From assembly GCA_035292585.1 (NCBI GenBank), contig DATDPU010000013.1, forward strand, positions 1 through 64,000: DNA of 64,000 nt, in the 5' to 3' direction. A program made the position numbers and the translations under genes. Below the pieces are notes generated by a model, which worked only from the letters and a program-made list of their open reading frames with translations, was not told the origin of the DNA and did no database searches. This stretch comes from DASSFZ01 sp035292585. Lineage in GTDB: Bacteria; Chloroflexota; Anaerolineae; Fen-1058. How positions within the stretch are numbered: position 1 is the first letter of the stretch; every line of letters starts with the position of its first letter. Positions 18,234 to 27,100 of the stretch are shown here, in pieces.

Positions 18234-18586
18234 TTTCGTAGCGACTTTTTTTACTTCGACCTTTTTGGATCGGATGCTCCGTCGCTTGCCACGCATCGGC
18301 TTTGGCAGTCGTGCGGTTGATACCGCGCGCATAGTTCATTCACATTGCTTGAAGTTCAAGTTGCAAACTTTGGCTAATTTCGTCATTGACATCAGTCCTG
18401 GAATCATATATATTGGCAGCGCTCCCATTCGTACCCTGTACCTCTGAAGAAAATCACTTGAAGTAGAGCAGCGCCTCCACCTTTGTCTAATCTCCGTAGC
18501 AAGCAGACTTGCCTCTCATCGAGGTGGCGGTTGGGTGTTGTGCGCGAAGCGCGAAGCCTGCTAGTTCAAGTTGAGATGGCATAGCG
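18234..18586 (+). other. Non-coding gap upstream of the FAAL gene
   Basis: About 350 nt with no plausible gene. It begins with T-runs (CGACTTTTTTT and CCTTTTTGG) but I see no strong stem directly before them, so a terminator is only possible. It contains the promoter-like sequence listed separately and would leave a leader of about 165 nt before the ATG at 18587. Confidence 0.6.
18386..18414 (+). promoter_or_regulatory. Sigma70-type promoter for the FAAL operon
   Basis: A perfect TTGACA at 18386-18391 is separated by 17 nt from TATATT at 18409-18414, in a locally AT-rich patch of a GC-rich region. It lies about 170 nt upstream of the first gene of the second assembly line, in one of the few long gaps of the window. 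No operator was recognised. Confidence 0.65.
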
Positions 18587-21500
18587 ATGGCATACTGGCA
18601 CGACAGTCGCGACCTCCTTCCTTTCGCTTCACTCGTCGAACTGCTACGCGGTCGCACCCTGGAACGACCCGATCAACGGGTCTACACGTTTCTGGTAGAT
18701 GGCGAGACCGAGGAAATCCACCTCACCCATGCCGAACTGGATCGGCAAGCACGCGCCATTGCCAGCCAGTTACAGATTTCAGGCTTCAGCGGGCAGCGCG
18801 TGCTCCTGCTTTACCCACCGGGACTGGATTACATCGCCGCGTTTTTCGGTTGCCTGTATGCCGGCTGTGTCGCGGTCCCGGCCTATCCTCCCCGTCTCAA
18901 CCGCCCAGCGCCCCGCCTCCAGGCGATTGTGTCTGATTCCCAGGCGATCGCCGCTTTAACGACCGCAACGATCTTAGCCAGTCTGGAAAGTCGTTTCACG
19001 CATACGCCGGAACTGGCCAACTTGCGCTGGATCACTACCGATCACTTAGACCCACAGCTCGCCGAGAGCTGGCAAGATTTTCAACCGGGTCTCGAACAGC
19101 TCGCCTTCTTCCAATATACCTCCGGCTCCACCGCCGCGCCCAAAGGCGTCATGGTGACCCACGGCAATTTGCTGCACAACCTGGCTCAAATCCAGCGCTG
19201 TTTCGAAGTGACCGCTGACAGCCGAGGGGTGAGCTGGTTGCCACCTTATCATGATATGGGTTTGATTGGCGGTTTGCTTCAGCCGCTGTACGCCGGCGCC
19301 GCCACCGTGTTCCTGGCGCCTATCGCTTTCTTGCAGCAGCCGTTCCGCTGGCTGCAAGCTATCACGCGTTACCAGGCGACGATCAATGGCGGCCCGAACT
19401 TTGCATACGAATTGTGTGTCGCCAAGATCAGCGCCGAGCAGCGGGCGCTGCTCGACCTCAGCCACTGGGAAGTCGCGTTTACCGGCGCCGAACCGATTCG
19501 GCCGGCGACCCTGAATCGGTTTATCGAGACCTTCGCGCCGTGCGGCTTTCGCCCAGAGATGTTTTATCCGTGCTACGGCCTGGCCGAAGCGACCTTGATC
19601 GTTTCAGGCGGAGCTAAATCGGAAGCGCCCATCGCGCGCGCCTTTCGGACAGACGCGCTGGAACGCAACCAGGTGATCGCCGCGCCGACTCATGACGCAG
19701 GCAGCCGCACGCTGGTGAGCTGTGGCCGGAATTTGTTGGGTCAGCGCATCGCGATTGTGGACCCGAACACCCTTAAACCCTGCTCGCCCGATCAGATCGG
19801 CGAGATTTGGGTATCGGGGCCAAGTGTGGCGCAGGGCTACTGGCATCGAACGGAAGATACGGAGGCGACTTTTCGAGCAGCCCTGGCCGACAGCGGAGAC
19901 GGCCCCTTTTTGCGCACGGGCGATCTGGGCTTCCTGGACGACGGCGAGTTGTTCGTCACCGGTCGCCTCAAAGACCTGATCATCATCCGGGGGCGCAACC
20001 ACTATCCGCAGGATATCGAGCTGACCGTCGAACAGAGTCATCCCTCGCTGGTGTTGGCCAGCGGCGCCGCCTTCTCGGTGGACGTCAACGGTGAAGAGCG
20101 GCTGGTGGTTGTGCAAGAAGTCGAGCGCCACTTCAAGCCGCACGCTGTCGATGGCGCTGCCAGCGCCATCCGCCAGGCGGTGGCCGACCAACACGAGTTG
20201 CAGGTATACGCCGTTGTCCTCATTCGCATTGGGACCATCCCTAAAACCTCCAGCGGCAAGATTCAGCGCCGCGCTTGCCGCGCAGAATATCTGGCCGGCA
20301 GCCTGAACGTCATCGGCGGCAGCGTGCTGGATGAGTCGGCGATTGCCACTGCTGAGATTGATCAGTTGCAACCGACTCGTGAGGAATTGTTCGCCGCTGC
20401 GCCGGAAGTGCGCCGGTCGCGGCTGGAAATCTATTTGCAGGCAGAGATCGCGCGGGTGTTGAAGGTCGCACCGGCCGGCATCGATCCACAGCGGCCCTTG
20501 ACCAGCCTGGGGCTAGATTCGCTGATGGCGGTTGAGTTGCAACACCGGCTGGAGTCGGGCTTGGGGATATCGGCGCCGATGGCGAGTTTTCTCGAAGGGT
20601 TGAGCATCGCCCAATTGGCAACCGAGGCGCTCGACCAGCTTGTAGTGTCGGAGCAGGGTCACCGCGCTGCGTCGATCGCTGCGCCAGCGACGACGACAGC
20701 GGAACATCCGCTGTCGTATGGTCAACGCGCCCTGTGGTTCCTACACCAACTCGCGCCGGAAAGCGCAGCCTATAACATCGCCGGGGCCGTGCGGATCGCA
20801 GCGGCGTTGGATGTTCCCGCCTTGCAGCGCGCCTTCCAACAGCTGGTCGATCGCCATCCCTCGCTGCGGACGACCTTCTCCCTTCGAGAAGGCGAGCCGG
20901 TTCAAATGGTCCGCCCGCAGGCAGAGGTTTTCTTCGACATTCAGAACGCTTCGTATTGGACCGAGACCGAGTTGCATGATCACCTGACCGAAGCCGCTCA
21001 TCGTCCCTTCGATTTGGAACGCGGCCCCCTGTTGCGCGTGCATCTATTCGCGCGCTCGGCGCAAGAGCACGTCCTGCTGTTGGTCATGCACCACAGTGTG
21101 TCGGATTTGTGGTCGCTCGCTATCCTGGTGCAGGAGCTGGGCCGACTGTATCCGGCGGAAAAAGCGGGCGCTCCGCTCGCCCTCGATCCGCTGCCGATCC
21201 AATATACCGACTATGCCCGCTGGCAGGCCGAGCGGCTGGCCGGGCCTCAAGGCGAACAAGATTGGGCTTACTGGCAGAAGACCTTGGCGGGCGAATTGCC
21301 TGTCTTGAATCTGCCCACCGATCACCCCCGGCCTCCCATTCAAACGTATCACGGCGCAAGCCAGACGTTTCAGCTCAGTCCTGAACTGACACGCGCGCTC
21401 AAGGCGCTCGGCCAGGAGCAGCGCGCCACGCTGTACATGGTGTTACTGGCCGCCTTTCAAGCGCTGCTCCACCGGTACACTGAGCAGGACGAGGTGATCA

Positions 21501-24154
21501 TCGGCTCTCCAACCGCCGGCCGCCAACAGGCCGAACTGGCCGGGCTGGTCGGTTATTTTGTGAATCCCGTGGCTGCGCGCTCAACCTTCTCAGCGGATTT
21601 AACTTTCGAGGCGCTGCTCGATCAGGTGCGCCAGACGGTCTTAGCGACCTTTGAGCACGCCGACTATCCCTTAGCTCTACTGATTGAGCGCCTGCACTTG
21701 GCGCGCGATCTCAGTCGTTCACCGCTCTTCCAGGTGATGTTCATCTTGCAAAAGGCGCCTGCTTTGGGCGATGCGGGCCTGGAGGCGCTGGCGTTAGGCG
21801 CTCAGGGCGCGCGCCTGGAGTTGGGCGGGTTGCAGCTGGAGTCGCTGTCTTTGGAGCAGCGCATCGCTCAGTTCGATCTGACATTGACGTTGGGCGAAAC
21901 CGACGGTCGGTTGGCCGGGACATTCGAATACAACACCGATCTCTTTGAGGCAGCGACGATCGACCGCTGGATACGGCACTTTGAAAATTTGCTGATGAGC
22001 GTCACGGCCAACCCCCAGTTGCGGATCGCCGATGCGCCGCTCTTGACCCCAGCCGAACAGCAGCAGTTCACGGCCTGGAACGACACGTGCGTAGCAGACG
22101 TCGGGCCGGCGTCGCTCGTCGAGCTGTTTGAGCGCCAGGTCGAACACGCTCCTGAGGCGCTCGCCGTGCTGCTGCCCGAGGCCGAGACACCAGCCGCTGA
22201 CGCGCCGAACGGAAATCATCGAACCAACGAATGGCGTTTGACTTACCAGGAATTGAATCAGCGCGCAAATCAGCTGGCGCATTATCTGCAACGGTTAGGA
22301 GTCGGGCCGGAGGACTGTGTCGGTCTTTGCCTGGAGCGTTCGCTGGAATTGGTCGTTGCCATCTTAGGCGTCCTCAAAGCGGGCGGGGCTTACGTTCCGC
22401 TCGATCCCGATTACCCGCCCGAACGCCTGGCTTTCATGCTGAAGGAAACGCGGGCGAATGCGCTGTTGACCGAGGAGCGACTGATCGAAGCCATCGGCCC
22501 CGTGCCTTTCGCGCAAGACGAAATACAGCTGCTCTACCTGGATCGGGACTGGCCCCGCATTGCCCAAGAAAGCCAGGCAAATCCCGCCAGCCCAGCGCGT
22601 CCGGAGAACTTAGCCTGCGTGATTTACACGTCGGGTTCGACCGGACAACCGAAGGGCGTTCTGTTGGAGAACCGGAACCTCGTCAATCTCGTTCGCTCCT
22701 TCATCGAATCCTACCGCCCCGGCCTCGGCGACCGCATCTTACCGCTCACGGCCATCGCCTCGGCCAGCTTTGTGGGCGAGGTTCTGCCGATGCTGTGTTC
22801 GGGCGGGGCGTTGGTGCTGCCCGATAAAGCCGAGTTCTTGGACTTCCAGAAACTGGTCGCTTTGATCGCGCAAGAGAGCGTCACGATCTTGAGCACCGTT
22901 CCTTCTTTCCTGGCCGGAATCAACGCCCTCGCCGATCAGTTGCCGCACCTGCGCCTCATGTTGAGCGGCGGCGAAGCGCTCTTCGCCAACCAGGTCGATC
23001 GCTTGCTCGACTCGGCCACGGTCGTCAACGGCTACGGCTTGACGGAGACGACCATCTGCTCGACTTACCACTTCGTGCAGCCTTCCGATCTCCAAGCCGA
23101 TACGCCGATTCCGATGGGCCAACCGCTGCGCAACACCCAAATCCATATCCTCGACAAAAACTTGCAGAAGCTGCCTGTCGGTTGCATCGGGGAGCTGTAC
23201 ATCGCGGGAGCCGGTTTAGCGCGCGGCTACCTCAACGACCCGGCGCTGACCGCCGAAAGATTCATTCCTAACTCCGTCTTGATTGAAGGACGAACTGGAG
23301 GCGACGCCGAACTTTCGTCTTTCGACCTCAGTCCTTCGTCGCGGTTGTATAAGACCGGCGACCTGGCCCGGTGGCTGCCGGATGGACAGCTCGAATTCCT
23401 GGGGCGGGCCGATCACCAGGTGAAGATTCGCGGCTTCCGCATCGAGTTGGGCGAAATCGAGACGCGCCTCGGCCAACACCCGGCCGTGCATGAAGCCGTT
23501 GTCGTGGCGCGCGACGTGGAACGTACCACGGACAACGGCAAAACCGCTTCCCCCGATAAACGCCTGGTGGCCTACGTGGCGCCGACGGAAGACCAACGAC
23601 GAAGGACGAAGGCTGACGAATCCGTCGTCGGTCGCTCGTCCTTCGTCATAGAGCTGCGCGCCTTTCTGAAGGAGAAACTTCCCGACTACATGCTGCCGTC
23701 GGCGTTCATCCTGCTCGACCGGTTGCCGCTGACGCCCAATGGCAAGGTCGATGTCAAAGCCTTGCCGCTACCCGATAGCGCTCGCCCCGAACTGGCGGCT
23801 GCGTACGTCGCGCCGCAGAGTGAAGTGGAGCGCACGATTGCCGGCGTATGGCAGACGATCCTGCAGCTGGACAAGGTGGGTGTGCACGATAACTTCTTCG
23901 AGCTGGGCGGGCATTCTTTGCTCCTGGTCAAAGCGCATACCCAATTGCGCGCGGCCTTCAACCGGCCGCTCTCGCTCGTCGATCTATTCAAGTACCCGAC
24001 AATCCATTCCCTGGCGCAGTATCTCAGCCAGGAACAGCCGGCAGCGCCCTCTTTCGATAGAATTCAGGCAGTAGCGGAGAAACAGCGGGAGGCGCGCACC
24101 AGGCGTCAACAGTTGATGAAGGAAAGTCGTTTGTCGCGGAGATCAAACGGATGA
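18587..24154 (+). CDS. Lipo-initiation enzyme: FAAL-ACP-C-A-PCP
   Basis: 1855 residues. Residues 1-585 are a fatty acyl-AMP ligase (YTSGSTAAPKGVM, LPPYHDMGLIGGLLQP, CYGLAEATL, LRTGDLGFL), which activates a free fatty acid and loads it on the ACP (Ser645). The C domain (about 705-1135) has HHSVSDLWS, so Gly after Asp is Leu; it would acylate the first amino acid. The A domain (about 1195-1715) has normal ATP motifs, but where others read SFD it reads ASASFVGE, so the aspartate that binds the alpha-amino group is missing; a beta-amino or other unusual acid is likely. The PCP serine is Ser1777. The basic C-terminal helix (EKQREARTRRQQLMKE) looks like a docking tail. Palindromic insertions at 23281 and 23584 stay in frame. 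It overlaps the next gene by ATGA. Confidence 0.95.
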   Translation: MAYWHDSRDLLPFASLVELLRGRTLERPDQRVYTFLVDGETEEIHLTHAELDRQARAIASQLQISGFSGQRVLLLYPPGLDYIAAFFGCLYAGCVAVPAYPPRLNRPAPRLQAIVSDSQAIAALTTATILASLESRFTHTPELANLRWITTDHLDPQLAESWQDFQPGLEQLAFFQYTSGSTAAPKGVMVTHGNLLHNLAQIQRCFEVTADSRGVSWLPPYHDMGLIGGLLQPLYAGAATVFLAPIAFLQQPFRWLQAITRYQATINGGPNFAYELCVAKISAEQRALLDLSHWEVAFTGAEPIRPATLNRFIETFAPCGFRPEMFYPCYGLAEATLIVSGGAKSEAPIARAFRTDALERNQVIAAPTHDAGSRTLVSCGRNLLGQRIAIVDPNTLKPCSPDQIGEIWVSGPSVAQGYWHRTEDTEATFRAALADSGDGPFLRTGDLGFLDDGELFVTGRLKDLIIIRGRNHYPQDIELTVEQSHPSLVLASGAAFSVDVNGEERLVVVQEVERHFKPHAVDGAASAIRQAVADQHELQVYAVVLIRIGTIPKTSSGKIQRRACRAEYLAGSLNVIGGSVLDESAIATAEIDQLQPTREELFAAAPEVRRSRLEIYLQAEIARVLKVAPAGIDPQRPLTSLGLDSLMAVELQHRLESGLGISAPMASFLEGLSIAQLATEALDQLVVSEQGHRAASIAAPATTTAEHPLSYGQRALWFLHQLAPESAAYNIAGAVRIAAALDVPALQRAFQQLVDRHPSLRTTFSLREGEPVQMVRPQAEVFFDIQNASYWTETELHDHLTEAAHRPFDLERGPLLRVHLFARSAQEHVLLLVMHHSVSDLWSLAILVQELGRLYPAEKAGAPLALDPLPIQYTDYARWQAERLAGPQGEQDWAYWQKTLAGELPVLNLPTDHPRPPIQTYHGASQTFQLSPELTRALKALGQEQRATLYMVLLAAFQALLHRYTEQDEVIIGSPTAGRQQAELAGLVGYFVNPVAARSTFSADLTFEALLDQVRQTVLATFEHADYPLALLIERLHLARDLSRSPLFQVMFILQKAPALGDAGLEALALGAQGARLELGGLQLESLSLEQRIAQFDLTLTLGETDGRLAGTFEYNTDLFEAATIDRWIRHFENLLMSVTANPQLRIADAPLLTPAEQQQFTAWNDTCVADVGPASLVELFERQVEHAPEALAVLLPEAETPAADAPNGNHRTNEWRLTYQELNQRANQLAHYLQRLGVGPEDCVGLCLERSLELVVAILGVLKAGGAYVPLDPDYPPERLAFMLKETRANALLTEERLIEAIGPVPFAQDEIQLLYLDRDWPRIAQESQANPASPARPENLACVIYTSGSTGQPKGVLLENRNLVNLVRSFIESYRPGLGDRILPLTAIASASFVGEVLPMLCSGGALVLPDKAEFLDFQKLVALIAQESVTILSTVPSFLAGINALADQLPHLRLMLSGGEALFANQVDRLLDSATVVNGYGLTETTICSTYHFVQPSDLQADTPIPMGQPLRNTQIHILDKNLQKLPVGCIGELYIAGAGLARGYLNDPALTAERFIPNSVLIEGRTGGDAELSSFDLSPSSRLYKTGDLARWLPDGQLEFLGRADHQVKIRGFRIELGEIETRLGQHPAVHEAVVVARDVERTTDNGKTASPDKRLVAYVAPTEDQRRRTKADESVVGRSSFVIELRAFLKEKLPDYMLPSAFILLDRLPLTPNGKVDVKALPLPDSARPELAAAYVAPQSEVERTIAGVWQTILQLDKVGVHDNFFELGGHSLLLVKAHTQLRAAFNRPLSLVDLFKYPTIHSLAQYLSQEQPAAPSFDRIQAVAEKQREARTRRQQLMKESRLSRRSNG
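23281..23341. repeat. In-frame GACGAA-type insertion, A-domain loop
   Basis: GATTGAAGGACGAACTGG and the complementary TTTCGACCTCAGTCCTTCGTC lie between the NPF-like and LYKTGD motifs. The 3' part is nearly identical to the element at 36555-36638, in the same loop of another A domain. Confidence 0.75.
23584..23650. repeat. Second in-frame GACGAAGGACGAAGG palindrome, A-domain C-subdomain
   Basis: GACGAAGGACGAAGG-type repeats are followed by the complementary CGCTCGTCCTTCGTCAT. The insertion lengthens the segment between VAYV and ELRAFLKEKLP compared with the other A domains of the window. Confidence 0.75.
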
Positions 24155-27100
24155 GTGACACAGAAGCGCGCGTGTTGACCGATGGCATTGCCGTGATCGG
24201 TTTGGCGGGTCGTTTTCCTGACGCCAGGAACGTCGATGAATTTTGGCAGAACCTCGTCGCCGGCAAGGAATCCATTTCTTTCTTCAGCGATGAAGAGCTG
24301 CTCGCTTCGGGCATCGACCCAGTGTTGCTCAAAGACTCCAACTACGTCAGGGCCAGAGGCGTCCTCGGCGACGCCGATCGGTTCGACGCGGCCTTCTTTG
24401 GCTTGAGTCCCAAAGTGGCCGAACTGATGGACCCCCAGCACCGAGTTTTCCTGGAGTGCGCGTGGGAGGCGCTCGAACACGCCGGCTATAACTCGAACAC
24501 GTATCCGGGGCGCATCGGCGTGTATGCCGGCGGGAGCATGAATACCTACCTGCTGACCAACCTGTACTCCCATCTCGATCTCGTGGCGTCGGCGCAGGGC
24601 TTGCAGGCCGCCATCGGCAATGATAAAGACAGCTTGACCACCGAAGTATCGTATCGGCTCAACCTCAGGGGGCCGGGCGTAACGGTTCAGACCTCCTCTT
24701 CGACGTCGCTCTCTGCCGTGCACATTGCCTGCCAGAGCGTGCTGAACTACGAATGCGATATGGCGCTGGCCGGCGGCGTCTCCATCCACTTCCCGGAGAA
24801 AGCCGGATACCTGCATCACGAGGGCGGCCCGACCTCATTGGATGGGCACTGCCGCGCCTTCGACGCGAAAGCGCAGGGTTTTGTGAGCGGTCACGGCGTG
24901 GGCCTCGTCGTTTTGAAACGCCTGGCGGAAGCCCTGGACGATGGCGATACCATTTACGCTGTCATCAAAGGGTCGGCGATGAACAACGACGGTTCACTGA
25001 AGGTAAGCTATATGGCGCCGAGCGTGGAAGGCCAGGTGGAAGTGGTGGCGCTGGCTCAAGCGATTGCCGGCGTGGACCCGGAGACGATCAGCTACATTGA
25101 ATGCCACGGCACGGCCACGGCATTGGGCGACCCGATCGAAGTCGCCGCGCTGACGCAGGTCTTCCGCGACCGCACCGACAAGAAACACTTCTGCGCCCTC
25201 GGTTCGGTGAAGACCAACATCGGCCACCTGGACTCGGCCGCAGGTGTCGTCGGTCTGCTGAAGACGGCGCTGGCGCTCCATCACCAGTTGCTCCCGCCCA
25301 GCCTGCACTTCGAATCGCCCAATCCGCAAATCGACTTTGAGAACAGCCCGTTCTACGTCAACACCCAACTGCGTGAGTGGCACACCAACGGTCACCCGCG
25401 CCGGGCCGGCGTCACATCGCTGGGCATGGGCGGCACCAACGCGCACGCCGTTCTCGAAGAAGCGCCGCCGGCAGAACCCTCGTCCGCGTCGCGCCCGTGG
25501 CAGTTGCTGCTGCTCTCTGCCAAGTCGTCCGCCGCACTGGAGAACGCGACCGATAATCTTGCCGCGCACCTCAAAGCGCATCCCGACCTCAAGCTGGCGG
25601 ACGCCGCCTACACGTTGCAAGTCGGGCGCTGGACTTTCGACCATCGCCGCGCGGTCGTGTGCCGCGATCGGGCTGAAGCCGTGACGATCTTAGAGACGCG
25701 CGATCCGCACGGGATGTGGACGGACATGCAAGAGCCGCACACGCGGCCGCTGGCGTTCATGTTCACCGGGCAGGGCGCGCAGTACCCCAACATGGGACGC
25801 GAACTGTACGAGACCGAACCCGTCTTCCGCGACCACGTCGATCGTTGCTGCGATCTGCTTCAACCTCATCTCGGGCTTGATCTGCGCAGCCTGCTCTATC
25901 CCGATCACATCGACGAACGACGGAAGACGGAAGACGAAAGTCATTCGTCCTTCGTCCTTCGTCATTCGTCAGAAACCGATCACGCGCTGGATCAAACTCA
26001 CTACACCCAACCGGCGCTGTTCGTCATCGAGTATGCGCTGGCCCGACTCTGGATGGCGTGGGGTCTCAAGCCGCAGGCGATGATCGGCCACAGCATCGGC
26101 GAGTATGTCGCCGCGTGTTTGGCCGGGGTGTTCTCTCTGGAAGATGCATTGCGCCTGGTGGCCGCGCGCGGCCGGTTGATGCAGTCGCTGCCGCCCGGCG
26201 CGATGTTGAGCGTTCCGTTGTCCGAAGAGGAGCTGCGCCCCTGGCTGGATGGCAAGCTCTCCCTGGCGGCGAACAATGCGCCGGGCCTGAGCGTGGTCTC
26301 CGGCCCGGCCGACGCCATCGCCGAACTCGAAGCGCGGCTGGTAGAGCGCGAGGTAAAATGTCGCCGTCTGCACACCTCGCACGCGTTTCACTCCGCGATG
26401 ATGGACCCAATCTTGGATGCGTTCGCCGCCGAGGTACGTCGCGTCCGCTTACAGCCGCCGACGCTACCTTTCATCTCCAACCTGACCGGCGCGTGGATTA
26501 CCGCTGAAGAGGCGACCGACCCGGCCTATTGGACGCGACACCTGCGCCAGCCGGTGCGCTTCGCCGAAGGGCTCCGCACGCTTTTGCAAGAACCGGAGCG
26601 CGTCTTGCTCGAAGTCGGCCCCGGCCAGACGTTATCGACTCTGGCCCGGCAGAATATAGATCGGGGCGGCAAGCAAGTTGCCCTGCCAGTGCTGCGTCAT
26701 CCTCAGTCGGCGCAATCGGATATCGCCTTCATCTTGACGACGCTCGGCAAGCTGTGGCTGGCCGGCGTGGAAATCGATTGGGCCGGGTTCTATGCGTACG
26801 AGCGCCGGCAGCGCGTGCCCCTGCCGACTTACCCGTTCGAGCGCAAGCGTTATTGGATCGAACCGAAGCAAAGGACCACCGCCAAGTCAACTGCGGATAG
26901 TCTGGGCAAGAAGCCGGACGTAGCCGACTGGTTCTACTTGCCGACCTGGAAACGTACGCTGCCGCTGTCGCCTTCGTTAACCGAACCGCGCCGCTGGTTG
27001 CTGTTCGTCGACGAACGCGGCTGGGGGGCGGCGCTGGCGCAATACCTCAGCCGTACACAACATGAGGTGATTCTGGTCAGGGTAGGGGAGCAGTTCGATC

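Noticed and set aside
23584..23650. CRISPR or tandem-repeat array
   Set aside because: The GACGAAGG repeats are short inverted pairs inside coding frames, with no regular direct repeats or spacers. No CRISPR array or cas gene is present.
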